Positions 37,894-46,213 of a stretch of 64,000 nucleotides of DNA are shown here, in pieces. The DNA is taken from contig NZ_LPNR01000131.1 of assembly GCF_019266065.1 (NCBI RefSeq), positions 29,447 through 93,446 of the forward strand. The letters run 5' to 3'. Each line of letters begins with the position of its first letter. Position 1 is the stretch's first letter. A program made the translations under genes and the position numbers. The notes beneath the pieces were generated by a model. It made no database searches. It was not told where the DNA came from and worked only from the letters and a program-made list of their open reading frames with translations. Source of the stretch: Nocardia sp. MH4 (GTDB taxonomy: Bacteria > Actinomycetota > Actinomycetes > Mycobacteriales > Mycobacteriaceae).

Positions 37894-39332
37894 ACGGCCG
37901 AGGACGATTCGGTCGCGCGGGCGTGCCGTGGCCGGAGGTCGATCGGCAGGCCGTCGTCGGGAGTGGGCCCGGTGCCCCAGGTCAACGGTGGCTGATAGCC
38001 GACGGGAACACTCCACTCGTATCGAAGCAGCATTCGGTGCATGATGGATTTCACGGTCATCCCGCCGAAGTACAGACCGATACACTTGTGCGCCCCGCCG
38101 CCGAAGGGGGACCAGGCATAGCGGTGCACCTTGTCCTCGCGCCGATCCGCGGCGAACCGTTCCGGGTCGAACTCGTCCGGTCGCGGCCACCACCGCGCCA
38201 GCCGCATCGACGGATATGCGCCGAGGAGGATGTCGGTACCCGCCGGGATGTAGTGACCGAGGATCTCGGTGTCCTCGATCGCCTGGCGAATCAGCATTCC
38301 CGCCGGGGCGTACATGCGCAGTGTTTCCTTGAACGCGAGATCCAGCGACGGCAGGCGATCGAGGTCGTCGTAGTCGAGCGAGGCTTTCCCCAGCGCGAGC
38401 GATTCCGCGCGCAGCCGCTCCTGCCAGTGCGGATCGGCGCCGAGCAGATAGGTGAGCATGGAGGCCGTGACGGCGGTGGTGTCGTGCGCGGCCATCAGGA
38501 CGAAGATCATGTGGTTGACGACGTCGGCGTCGGAGAACACCTCCCCGTCCTCGCTCCTCGCGCGACACAACACGCTGAACAGATCGTTCCCCGCTCCGGC
38601 GCGTTTGGCGGGCAGTCGGGCACGGAAGTACTCCTCGAGGACCCGGCGGCCACGTAACCCCCGCGACCACGTACCGCCCGGCACCTGCGCCCGGATCAAC
38701 GCCTGGCCGCCGACCACTGTGTGCTCGAACGCGCGCTCCAACTGTTCGGCGCGCGAACCCATTTCCTCGCCGACGAAAACCTCGGTCGCCAGGTTCAGCA
38801 TCATCTGCTTGACGGCGTCGTACAACCGAAAGCCGTTGCCGGGCCGCCACGATGCGAGGTCCCGATCGATGCCCGGCCCCATCAGGTCGAGGTAGCTGAT
38901 CAGTCGAGGCCGCGTGAACGCCTGCTGCATGATGCGCCGGTGATACATGTGCTCATCGAAGTCGAGCAGCATGATGCCACGTCGAAAGAACGGCCCGATC
39001 CAGAATTCCCAGCCCTTCTCGCTGGAGAAGGCCTTGTTCCGGTCGGCCCAGACGGTCTCCAGCGCGGCCGGGCCCAGCGCGCAGACGGCGCGGTGGCCGA
39101 ACACCTGCGTCCAGGAGACCTCGCCGTACTTGTCGAAGGTGCTGCGCGCCCATGCGAGCGGGTCGGTGTAGACCCGCAACGACTGGCCGATCAGAGGTAA
39201 CCCCGCGTTGCCCGGCACCGGAAGCAGACCGCTCCCAGCCGGTGGCTCGGCGAGCGGCATGGTTCTCGACGGATACAGGTCGGCCAAGTCGGCGGCACGC
39301 TGTTGAATCCTGCGGCGAATGTCGTGGTGCAT
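37890..39332 (-). CDS. Cytochrome P450
   Basis: A soluble bacterial P450 of 480 residues. Visible motifs are the I-helix AAHDTT (281-286, oxygen activation), the K-helix ExxR (336-339) and the haem-binding FGGGAHKCIG (410-419, ligand Cys417). There is no membrane anchor or fused reductase. I chose ATG 39332 because AAAGGA lies about 8 nt upstream; the frame stays open further upstream but without a binding site and through the operator. It is translationally coupled to the ferredoxin and diverges from a TetR-family gene, with a palindrome in the shared promoter region. A role in oxidising the neighbouring polyketide is plausible. The substrate cannot be read from sequence, and a detoxification or lipid role under TetR control is an alternative. 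Confidence 0.93.
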   Translation of the reverse strand: MHHDIRRRIQQRAADLADLYPSRTMPLAEPPAGSGLLPVPGNAGLPLIGQSLRVYTDPLAWARSTFDKYGEVSWTQVFGHRAVCALGPAALETVWADRNKAFSSEKGWEFWIGPFFRRGIMLLDFDEHMYHRRIMQQAFTRPRLISYLDLMGPGIDRDLASWRPGNGFRLYDAVKQMMLNLATEVFVGEEMGSRAEQLERAFEHTVVGGQALIRAQVPGGTWSRGLRGRRVLEEYFRARLPAKRAGAGNDLFSVLCRARSEDGEVFSDADVVNHMIFVLMAAHDTTAVTASMLTYLLGADPHWQERLRAESLALGKASLDYDDLDRLPSLDLAFKETLRMYAPAGMLIRQAIEDTEILGHYIPAGTDILLGAYPSMRLARWWPRPDEFDPERFAADRREDKVHRYAWSPFGGGAHKCIGLYFGGMTVKSIMHRMLLRYEWSVPVGYQPPLTWGTGPTPDDGLPIDLRPRHARATESSSAV

Positions 39333-39383
39333 GTGGTGTCCTTTCGCGGCGCTGCGAAGGTTCGACGGAGGCCCGGTGACAGC

Positions 39384-39413
39384 CACCAAATTGGTGACAC
39401 TCCGTCACCAATT
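39384..39413. promoter_or_regulatory. Probable TetR-family operator in the P450/regulator intergenic region
   Basis: A perfect inverted repeat with 10 bp arms and a 5 bp spacer spans 39389-39413 (AATTGGTGAC, then GTCACCAATT). A third half-site, CACCAA at 39384-39389, forms another palindrome with the left arm around one base (CACCAA-A-TTGGTG). It lies between the divergent P450 and tetR starts and overlaps the predicted P450 -10. The regulator downstream is the obvious candidate ligand. Confidence 0.75.
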
Positions 39414-39440
39414 AGCTCTCTTGCCGCCCGCCTTTGTCAA
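39411..39440 (-). promoter_or_regulatory. Candidate promoter of the P450-ferredoxin operon
   Basis: Minus-strand TTGACA (39440-39435), an 18 nt spacer and GCTAAT (39416-39411) form a -35/-10 pair. The predicted start near 39404 lies in the palindrome, so a bound repressor would block it. Confidence 0.45.
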
Positions 39441-39449
39441 GATGGAGCC

Positions 39450-40160
39450 ATGACCACCTCCCAGACCTGGGGCGGGCGCACTGCCCAGGCGCGCCGTGCC
39501 GCGCGCCGCCAGCAGCTGATCGACGCCGCCATCGACATCTGGGCCGACAGCGGCTGGGCGGCGGTGAGCCTGCGCAGCGTATGCGCCAGGGCAGGGCTGA
39601 ACGATCGATACTTCCGGGAGAGCTTCGCCGATCGAGACACGTTGCTTGCCGCGGCATGGGACCAGGTGCGCGACGAAACGACGGCCACCCTGGCCACGGC
39701 GATCAGTGATCGCGGGAGTTCACCACCGCTCGAAGTGCTGCGTCGCGCAGTCGAAGCCGTGGTCACCAGCTTCGCTACCGACCAACGCCGCACCCAGGTC
39801 CTGTTCGGCGACCACGCGGGCAGCGAAGTACTCGAGCGCCGTCGCCGCGACCTGATATTCCTCGTCACCGATATGCTCGCGACGGGCATGCGGCCGTCGC
39901 TACGAAACGGCGTGAACTACGACGAGTTCCACCGCACCGTGCTGATGGCCGTCGGCGGTTTCGTGGAGTTGACGACCGCGTGGCGTGCGGGCACCATCGC
40001 CATCGACCCCGCCGGGATAGTCGCCCAGACAACCCGCTTCGGCGAGATCCTCGCCGGCCACTACCTCGAGCCCGACCCGCCGTCACATCGGGCAGACCCG
40101 CGCGACGCCGGTACCGACTCCACCCTGGTTCGATTGCCCACTACCGCATCCGACGACTGA
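39450..40160 (+). CDS. TetR-family transcriptional regulator
   Basis: A 236-residue protein with an N-terminal helix-turn-helix at about 36-70 (LRSVCARAGLNDRYFRESF, with the FAD-RDTLL continuation typical of TetR) preceded by a basic Arg-rich segment. The remainder is helical, the usual position of the ligand and dimer domain, and the length fits the family. ATG 39450 has GATGGAG just upstream. It diverges from the P450-ferredoxin pair, and a strong palindrome sits between them, so it probably controls that operon and itself. The ligand is unknown; it could be the polyketide product or an intermediate. Control of the PKS is possible, but no obvious copy of the operator was seen near the PKS A start. 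Confidence 0.9.
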   Translation: MTTSQTWGGRTAQARRAARRQQLIDAAIDIWADSGWAAVSLRSVCARAGLNDRYFRESFADRDTLLAAAWDQVRDETTATLATAISDRGSSPPLEVLRRAVEAVVTSFATDQRRTQVLFGDHAGSEVLERRRRDLIFLVTDMLATGMRPSLRNGVNYDEFHRTVLMAVGGFVELTTAWRAGTIAIDPAGIVAQTTRFGEILAGHYLEPDPPSHRADPRDAGTDSTLVRLPTTASDD

Positions 40161-40240
40161 GGACCGGACTACCGGCCCCTAGCCAGGACCGCGAGGCGCG
40201 GAGATCGCGTGCCGCATCCGCGCAGTCAGTCGACGAAAAT

Positions 40241-40280
40241 GCCTCAGGCCGGAAGATCTTTCGATCTTCCGGCCTGAGGC
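40241..40280 (-). terminator. Very strong intrinsic terminator of tRNA-fMet
   Basis: A perfect hairpin with 18 bp arms and a 4 nt loop (TTTC on the plus strand). On the minus strand it starts 5 nt after the tRNA 3' end and is followed by ATTTTCG. On the plus strand there is no U-run, so it mainly serves the tRNA. Confidence 0.85.
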
Positions 40281-40285
40281 GCTTG

Positions 40286-40359
40286 TAGCGGGGACAGGAT
40301 TTGAACCTGCGACCTCTGGGTTATGAGCCCAGCGAGCTACCGAGCTGCTCCACCCCGCG
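40286..40359 (-). tRNA. Initiator tRNA-Met (CAT)
   Basis: A 74 nt tRNA with anticodon CAT (loop CTCATAA) and no encoded CCA. Initiator features are visible: an anticodon stem with three G:C pairs next to the loop, and an unpaired first acceptor position (C1 opposite U72). The D-arm, variable loop and T-arm (TTCAAAT) are normal. It stands alone on the minus strand between the TetR gene and rpf. Confidence 0.95.
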
Positions 40360-40478
40360 TCGGTGAATACAACATTACACACGGGTTAGCGCGGATGCCA
40401 AATCGTGAGGTCAGGGCAGGTTTTCCCGGCGCTGCACGCGATCTTCGACGAGCTGCCGGGCCGCGCGGAACCGCACAT

Positions 40479-40494
40479 TGTGACCGGCGTCATA
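40479..40494. promoter_or_regulatory. CRP-like binding site 1 upstream of rpf
   Basis: TGTGA-N6-TCATA differs at one position from the symmetric TGTGA-N6-TCACA element used by CRP-family regulators. It lies 61 bp (about six helical turns) upstream of site 2. Confidence 0.4.
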
Positions 40495-40540
40495 TTCTCG
40501 CTCGACTCGACGAGCGGCGCGTGCGGAGAGCCGGATTCGC

Positions 40541-40554
40541 GTGACCGGGGTCAC
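40541..40554. promoter_or_regulatory. CRP-like binding site 2 upstream of rpf
   Basis: GTGACCGGGGTCAC is a perfect GTGA-N6-TCAC palindrome, the core of the mycobacterial CRP (Rv3676) site. That regulator is known to control rpfA in M. tuberculosis. It is centred about 130 bp before the predicted rpf transcription start, farther than a classical activating site. Confidence 0.5.
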
Positions 40555-40640
40555 TATTTCGGCGTGATCTCACGCACATAACGGACCAATAACAGACCGA
40601 CCGGGATCTAGGTATTCCCCCACGCTATGCAGCGTAAACA

Positions 40641-40670
40641 TTGGTAAGACGGCTATTTCATTCATACAAT
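40641..40670 (+). promoter_or_regulatory. Candidate promoter of rpf
   Basis: TTGGTA (40641-40646), an 18 nt spacer and TACAAT (40665-40670), a good -10. The start would be near 40677, which rules out initiation codons upstream of that point. The 364 bp between the tRNA and rpf otherwise hold only the two CRP-like sites; no cyclic-di-AMP riboswitch core was seen. Confidence 0.5.
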
Positions 40671-40723
40671 TGTCTCGTTATCAAGATGTGATCGTCATGG
40701 ATTTCTTGGTTAGCGTCTCCCCC

Positions 40724-41269
40724 ATGACTGAGACCCGGAAATTCCGCACCCGTGCCCTTGGCGTCGCCGCCATCACCGGCGCCCTGGTTGCCGTTCCGTT
40801 CAGCCTGGCCACCGGCACCGCCTCCGCCGCGACCCACAACTGGGACGGTGTCGCGCAGTGCGAGAGCGGTGGCAACTGGGGTATCAACACCGGTAACGGC
40901 TACTACGGTGGCCTGCAGTTCTCGCAGAGCACCTGGGCCGCCAACGGCGGTCAGGGCTCGGCGCACAACGCCAGCAAGGAAGAGCAGATCCGCGTCGCGG
41001 AGAACGTGCTCGCCAGCCAGGGCGTCGGCGCGTGGCCACACTGCGGCCGCTACCTGCAGGCAGGCACCTCCGAGCCCGAGCCCGCCGTCGAGGAGCCCGC
41101 CGCCGAGCTCCCGGTCGAGCTGCCCGCCCAGACCAAGACCGACGTCCAGAACGCCGTCGACCAGGCCAAGGCCGCGGGTCAGGCACTGGCCGACCAGTAC
41201 GGCGTCGCCGGTCAGTACCAGGACCTGCTCAACGCCAGTGCCCCGCTGATCGCCTCGATCGGCGGCTGA
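40724..41269 (+). CDS. Secreted resuscitation-promoting factor (Rpf), transglycosylase-like
   Basis: A 181-residue exported protein. Residues 1-36 are a signal peptide (basic start, hydrophobic core, ATGTASA before the predicted cut). The Rpf domain follows (about 37-110): DGVAQCESGGNW with catalytic Glu47, TGNGYYGGLQF, and the Cys46/Cys107 pair expected to form a disulfide. The acidic Pro/Glu-rich tail (about 115-140) and helical end (140-181) are a variable extension. Rpf proteins cleave peptidoglycan and promote regrowth from dormancy. ATG 40724 gives a standard signal peptide; ATG 40697 is an in-frame alternative. Neither has a strong ribosome binding site. Paralogue assignment (RpfA, C, E) is not made because the C-terminal part is not diagnostic. 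Confidence 0.92.
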   Translation: MTETRKFRTRALGVAAITGALVAVPFSLATGTASAATHNWDGVAQCESGGNWGINTGNGYYGGLQFSQSTWAANGGQGSAHNASKEEQIRVAENVLASQGVGAWPHCGRYLQAGTSEPEPAVEEPAAELPVELPAQTKTDVQNAVDQAKAAGQALADQYGVAGQYQDLLNASAPLIASIGG

Positions 41270-41288
41270 TCCACCGTTCCCCCTGCAC

Positions 41289-41322
41289 GAGAAAGGCCCC
41301 GCCATCCGGCGGGGCCTTTCTC
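41289..41322. terminator. Bidirectional terminator between rpf and the UPF0182 gene
   Basis: A hairpin with perfect 15 bp arms (GAGAAAGGCCCCGCC and its complement) and a 4 nt ATCC loop, ending in TTTCTC on both strands. It separates two convergent genes. Confidence 0.85.
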
Positions 41323-41339
41323 GCTCTCGCTGCCGACGA

Positions 41340-44324
41340 CTACCGGCCGCCGGCGTCCTGGTACGCCTTCACCGCGGCGTCCAGTTCTTCGAGCGCCTTA
41401 CCGAAGTCGGTGAAGTTGCCCGTGCGCATCGCCGTGCGCACCGCCTCGATCTTGCGGCTGAGCTCGGCGGCCGCGGCCTCCTGGGCGGTCGACCCCGGCG
41501 GGGTCGTCGTTCCGGGCGGCGGGGTCGTGCCGCCGTTCGGCGGAGTGGTGGTGCCCTGGTCCACCGGCGGCGTGACGCCCGGTTTCGGCTTCACGGCCGG
41601 ATCGCCGCCGAACGGCGTCGCCAGCGAACCGGCGCCCGGCATGACCTGGTTGAGCGCCTCGGCCAGCGTCGCCGCGTAGCCGACCTTCACGCTGCCCGCC
41701 GCGTCGCGGTAGCTCACCAGCACGCGCAGCAGCTGCGGGAACGTCGAGGATCCGGTGTTGCGTTCGTTGTAGAACGGCTCCACGTAGAGGATGCCGCCGT
41801 CGGCCACCGGCAGCGTGAGCAGATTGCCGTAGCGGATCTTGTTGGAGTTCGACAGCAGGGTCTTCTCACGAGACACCGCGTCTGCGGTGGTCATCGAGTT
41901 CTGGGTCTGCTGCGGACCCTGGGTCTGGGTCTCGACCGGCAACTGCAGCACGGTGAACTTGCCGTACCCGTCGGGGTCGGAGCGCACCGAGATGTAGGCG
42001 GAGAGGAACTGACGGTTGTAGCCGACCATCGCCGAGGTCAGGTTGAACACCGGCTTGTTCGTCTTCGGATCGCCGAGCAACACGTAGTACGGCGGCTGGT
42101 TGAAGGTGCCGCCCTCGATCGTGGGATCGCTGGGGACCGACCAGAACGCGTTGTTGGTGAAGAACTCACGCGGGTTGTCCACGTGGTACTTGGTGAGCAT
42201 GTCGCGCTGGACCTTGAACAGATCCTCCGGGTAACGGAAGTGCGCCCGCAGCTCCGGCGAGATCTCGCTCTGCGGCTTCACCGCGTTCGGGAACACTCCG
42301 CGCCAAGCCTTGAGGACCGGGTCGGTGGAGTCGGTCTCGTACAGGGTGACGGTGCCGTCGTAGGCGTCGACGGTGGCCTTCACCGAGTTGCGGATGTAGC
42401 TGACCTCCTTGCGCGGGATGACGCGCCCGGTCTTCTTGTCGATGCTGTCCTCGACCGCGCCGTCGAGCGAAGTCGACTGGGCGTAGGGGTACTTGTCCAG
42501 CGTGGTGTAGGCGTCGACGATCCAGACGATGCGCTTGTCGACGACCGCCGGGTAGGCGTTGCCGTCGGTGGTCAGCCACGGGGCGACCTTCTGCACCCGG
42601 TCACGCGGACCACGGTTGAACAGGATCTTGGAATCGTCGCTGATCGCCGAGGAGAACAGGATGTTGCGCTCGGCGTATTTGGCGGCGAAGGCCAGCCGGT
42701 TGAACCAGTTGCCGATCGGCACGCCGCCGCTGCCCTCATAGGTGTAGGAGGCCTGGTCGGAGTCGTATTCGCGAGGCGCCTGGCCCTCGGCGGTGCCGAC
42801 GATCGCGTAGTCGGGATCGGTCTGGGCGATCAGCTCGCCGTAGTAGATCCGCGGCTGCTCGACCTTGATCTGCTGATCGTCCATCTTGGTGAACAGATCG
42901 CTCACCATGAACAGCGGATAGCCGGAATCGCTGCCGCCCACCACGCTCGGCGCGTCGGACTGCGGCTTGTTCACCCGGTTGGCCGGCGCGGCGACGAAAC
43001 CGTTGCCGTGGGTGTAGACGGTGTGCTGGTTGATCCAGTCCTTCTGGTTGCCCGAGAGCGCGGCCGGATGCAGCTCACGCGCGGCGACGATGTAGTCCTG
43101 GGTGTCGCCGTTGAGGGTGTAACGGTCGATGTCGAGCGACTCGGGGAAGCCGTAGAAGTTCTTCCGCTGCTGGAGCTGGGTGAACGTGGGCGAGAGGATG
43201 TTCGGGTCGAGCAGGCGGGCGTTGCCGATGGTGGCCGCGTCCGCGGGAACCTCGAGCGGGCTCTTCTTGCTCTCGCCCTGATAGTCCTGGTATTCGACCC
43301 TGTCGTCGGTGATGCCGTACGCCTGGCGCGTCGCCATGATGTTGCGCTCGATGTACGGGCTCTCCTTGTCGGCGGCGTTCGGGCGCACCGAGAACTGCTC
43401 GACCACCATCGGCCACACCGCGCCGACCAGGATCGACGAGAGCACCAGCAGGGCGGCCGCCATCGCGGGCACCCGCAGATCGCGCAGCACGATGCCGGCG
43501 AAGAACGCGATCGCGCAGATCACCGCGATCGAGAGCAGGATCAGCTTGGCCGGCAGCACCGCGTTGATGTCGGTGAACGACGGACCGCCGAAGGTCGGCT
43601 CCTTGCGGGTGCTCGACAACAGGTCGTAGCGGTCGAACCAGTACGCGACCGCCTTGAGCAGCACGAAGATACCGGCGATCACGGCCAGCTGCACGCGCGC
43701 GGCCCGGGTCAGCGTGCCCTCGCGACCGGCCAGGCGCAGGCCGCCGAAGACGTAGTGGGTCACCAGGTTCGCGAAGAAGGCGATCACCACGGCGACGAAC
43801 AGCCAGTTCAGCACCATCCGGTAGAACGGCAGATCGAAGGTGTAGAAGCCGATGTCGAGATGGAACTGCGGGTCCTGCTGGCCGAACTCACCACCGTGCA
43901 GGAACAGCTGCACGGTCGCCCAGTTCGACTGCGCCACCAGTCCCGACAGCAGACCCAGCAGCACCGGGATGCCGATGCCGAACAGCCGCAGCCTGCCCAT
44001 CACGGTGGTGCGGTAGCGCGCGATCGGGTCGTTGGGCCCGGCGACGGGCACGAAGACGGGCCGCGACCGGTAGGCCAGCAGCAGCGCGGCCCAGACCACC
44101 AGGCCGACGAACAACGCGACCACGACGAACAGGAGCAACCGCGTGCGCAGCACACCCAGATACACACTGCGATAGCCGACCTCGCCGAACCACAACCAGT
44201 TGGTGTAGGCGTCGGTGAGCCGGGGCCCGAGCAGCAGTAACGCCGCGAGGACGACTGCTGTCACCAGCAGCACTCGGCTGCGTCGGGACAACGAAGGTAA
44301 ACCGGTGGGGGGCCGCATGCCCAC
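41340..44324 (-). CDS. UPF0182 family large membrane protein (Rv3193c-like)
   Basis: A 994-residue protein. The N-terminal third has about seven hydrophobic segments (starting with VLLVTAVVLAALLLLG and continuing to about residue 320) with family signatures such as DAYTNWLWFGEVGYRSVYLGV. A large extracytoplasmic region follows (PYIERNIMATRQAYGI, QDYIVAARELHPAAL, NQHTVYTHGNG). The C-terminus has a Thr/Pro/Gly-rich spacer and a short helical tail. Length and neighbours match Rv3193c. Function is unknown; a cell-envelope role is the usual guess. I chose GTG 44324 (VGMRPP), which matches how I recall the mycobacterial homologue starting and has GGAG upstream. An upstream TTG and a downstream ATG 44318 are alternatives. 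It diverges from the next gene. Confidence 0.93.
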   Translation of the reverse strand: MGMRPPTGLPSLSRRSRVLLVTAVVLAALLLLGPRLTDAYTNWLWFGEVGYRSVYLGVLRTRLLLFVVVALFVGLVVWAALLLAYRSRPVFVPVAGPNDPIARYRTTVMGRLRLFGIGIPVLLGLLSGLVAQSNWATVQLFLHGGEFGQQDPQFHLDIGFYTFDLPFYRMVLNWLFVAVVIAFFANLVTHYVFGGLRLAGREGTLTRAARVQLAVIAGIFVLLKAVAYWFDRYDLLSSTRKEPTFGGPSFTDINAVLPAKLILLSIAVICAIAFFAGIVLRDLRVPAMAAALLVLSSILVGAVWPMVVEQFSVRPNAADKESPYIERNIMATRQAYGITDDRVEYQDYQGESKKSPLEVPADAATIGNARLLDPNILSPTFTQLQQRKNFYGFPESLDIDRYTLNGDTQDYIVAARELHPAALSGNQKDWINQHTVYTHGNGFVAAPANRVNKPQSDAPSVVGGSDSGYPLFMVSDLFTKMDDQQIKVEQPRIYYGELIAQTDPDYAIVGTAEGQAPREYDSDQASYTYEGSGGVPIGNWFNRLAFAAKYAERNILFSSAISDDSKILFNRGPRDRVQKVAPWLTTDGNAYPAVVDKRIVWIVDAYTTLDKYPYAQSTSLDGAVEDSIDKKTGRVIPRKEVSYIRNSVKATVDAYDGTVTLYETDSTDPVLKAWRGVFPNAVKPQSEISPELRAHFRYPEDLFKVQRDMLTKYHVDNPREFFTNNAFWSVPSDPTIEGGTFNQPPYYVLLGDPKTNKPVFNLTSAMVGYNRQFLSAYISVRSDPDGYGKFTVLQLPVETQTQGPQQTQNSMTTADAVSREKTLLSNSNKIRYGNLLTLPVADGGILYVEPFYNERNTGSSTFPQLLRVLVSYRDAAGSVKVGYAATLAEALNQVMPGAGSLATPFGGDPAVKPKPGVTPPVDQGTTTPPNGGTTPPPGTTTPPGSTAQEAAAAELSRKIEAVRTAMRTGNFTDFGKALEELDAAVKAYQDAGGR

Positions 44325-44481
44325 GGTGCCACTCTCCAAGGGTCCGGCGGCGACCGCGCCGCTGATCGGCGCAGCACCGCAGTCCGATGTTGCGGATGGT
44401 CCGTTGCCGGACCGTTGGCGCCCACTCTACGGAAATCGGACACCGTGCAAGCGCCTGGGCCGAAAATGATTGGATGGGCGG

Positions 44482-45060
44482 GTGACCGATGACCAGCACG
44501 CCGAAGTCGTCCTCGCCCGTTGTGTGCGCGAGGTCGTCGAGTTCGCCGACGCCGAGGGCTGGGGTAACCCGCCGCAGATGTTCGCCCTGGTGCCGACCGC
44601 CGACCTCGCCGCGGCCGAACCCGATCTCCAGGATCAGCTCGACGACGGCAGCGAACTCACCCCGATCGCGCAGGAAGCCTTTCCCGACGACATCACCGGC
44701 GGGTCGATGGCGCTCGACGAATTCCTCGCGACCACCACCTGGCCGCCCGCCGTCGAGGGCTGCGTGCTGGTCCAGGAGATCGTGGTGCTCCCGCCCGACG
44801 CCGAGAGCGACCTCGACGAGGCGCTCGTTCCGCTGCTGGCCGACGACGAGGCCGCCGACGCGGCCGGGCGCGCCGCGGCGCACGCCCATCCCGGCCGCCG
44901 GGACGCGCGGCTCATCGCCGGCGTGCTGCGCCAGGGCACCTCGCTGTGCCTGCTGCAGATCCGCCCCGAGGACGACGACGGTTTCGGCGACCTCGACCTG
45001 CGCACCTACCCGAATCTGGCGCCGGGCCTGGTCGAGGCCCTGCACCACACGCTGGAGTGA
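44482..45060 (+). CDS. PPA1309 family conserved hypothetical protein
   Basis: A 192-residue acidic cytoplasmic protein with no signal peptide, membrane segment or catalytic motif that I recognise. Segments such as FADAEGWGNPPQMFALVPTA, the central QEIVVLPP and the C-terminal ARLIAGVLRQGTSLCLLQIRP match the actinobacterial PPA1309 family, usually found beside the UPF0182 gene. GTG 44482 is preceded by GGATGGGCGG; an in-frame TTG lies 12 nt upstream. Its stop codon directly abuts the stop of the convergent protease gene. No function is known to me. Confidence 0.8.
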   Translation: MTDDQHAEVVLARCVREVVEFADAEGWGNPPQMFALVPTADLAAAEPDLQDQLDDGSELTPIAQEAFPDDITGGSMALDEFLATTTWPPAVEGCVLVQEIVVLPPDAESDLDEALVPLLADDEAADAAGRAAAHAHPGRRDARLIAGVLRQGTSLCLLQIRPEDDDGFGDLDLRTYPNLAPGLVEALHHTLE

Positions 45061-46086
45061 TCAGCCGCAGCTGACGGCCTCGCGGCCGGCGTCGATGTCG
45101 GCCAGCGAGGTCACCGCGCTGTCGAGCGTGTCGACCTTCACCAAGCGCAGCCCCTCCGGGGCGCGCTGCCTGGCCTCGTTGCAGTTGTCGGCCGGGACCA
45201 GGAACGTCTCGGCACCCGCCTCCCGGGCGGCGATCATCTTGTACTGGATGCCGCCGATCGGACCGACCTTGCCCTCCTGGTCGATGGTGCCGGTCCCGGC
45301 GACGAACCGGCCGCCGTTGAGCTCACCGGGCGAGAGCTTGTCGATCAGCGCCAGGCTGAACATCAGCCCGGCCGAGGGTCCGCCGATGTCGGCGAGGTTG
45401 AACTCGACCTGCAGCGGCGGGCGGCCGCCCTCCCCCGGCGTGATGCCGAGGTAGCCCTTCGTCGAGTCGTCGGGACGAGGCGCGAGGGTGATCGGCGTGG
45501 TCTGCTGGGCGTCGCCGCGGCGGTAGACGACGGTGATGGTAGTGCCGGGGCCCTTGGTGGAGACCAGGTCGACGACGTCCTTGGGCGCGGTGATCGGCGT
45601 GCCGTCGATGCTGATCAGCTCGTCGCCGACCTGCAGCACGTCCTTGGCCGGGCCCTCGTCCCCGAGTCCGCGCACCAGCACGACCGTCGGCATCTTCAGG
45701 TAGTGCAGCGCGGCGACCTCGGCGTTGCTCTCGGAGTCCTTGAAGTCCTGCTGATTGGACTTGTCGACCTCCTCGCGCGACACCCCGGGCGGGTACACCT
45801 CCGCGCGTGGGACCAGTCCGTGCTCGCCGCTGACCCAGAAGCCGAACGCCTCGAACAGGTTGAGTCCGTCGCGGACGGACACCGTGGTCATATTGAGGTG
45901 CCCGCTCGTCGGATCCAGCGGCGCGCCCGTGACGTCGACCACCTGCTTGCCCTCGACCTCGCCGAGGGTGTCGAAGGTCGGCCCGGGTCCGAGCGCGACG
46001 AACGGCACGGTGACCACGCTGCCGACCACACCGAGGACGAGCACGGGTACCAGGGCCACGATCAGGGTGAGGATCCGACGATTCAC
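45061..46086 (-). CDS. PDZ-domain Lon-like (S16) membrane-anchored serine protease (Rv3194c-like)
   Basis: A 341-residue protein with one N-terminal membrane anchor (about 5-32) and an extracytoplasmic body. A PDZ domain spans about 130-205 (VLQVGDELISIDGTPI). A Lon-type S16 protease domain follows (about 225-330) with catalytic Ser238 in GGPSAG and Lys283 in QYKMIAA, the Ser-Lys dyad. There is no ATPase domain, unlike true Lon. This matches the YlbL/Rv3194c family. GTG 46086 gives MNRRILTL, the expected start; it has little ribosome binding site and may be leaderless. It diverges from the Zincin_2 gene. A role in envelope protein quality control is inferred from family. Confidence 0.93.
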   Translation of the reverse strand: MNRRILTLIVALVPVLVLGVVGSVVTVPFVALGPGPTFDTLGEVEGKQVVDVTGAPLDPTSGHLNMTTVSVRDGLNLFEAFGFWVSGEHGLVPRAEVYPPGVSREEVDKSNQQDFKDSESNAEVAALHYLKMPTVVLVRGLGDEGPAKDVLQVGDELISIDGTPITAPKDVVDLVSTKGPGTTITVVYRRGDAQQTTPITLAPRPDDSTKGYLGITPGEGGRPPLQVEFNLADIGGPSAGLMFSLALIDKLSPGELNGGRFVAGTGTIDQEGKVGPIGGIQYKMIAAREAGAETFLVPADNCNEARQRAPEGLRLVKVDTLDSAVTSLADIDAGREAVSCG

Positions 46087-46213
46087 TCGGACCACAGTAG
46101 TGATCACCGGCCGTGACCGACGGGAGTGGCACGCTTTTGCCGGGTACCCGGTGCCATCGATTTCGCGAAGCGCGAACACCGTGGCCCCCTGGTGTCCGCG
46201 TAACGTATGAGGT

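Noticed and set aside
40360..40723. Cyclic-di-AMP (ydaO) riboswitch before rpf, common for actinobacterial rpf genes
   Set aside because: I could not find the conserved ydaO core, and the predicted transcription start leaves a leader of only about 50 nt.
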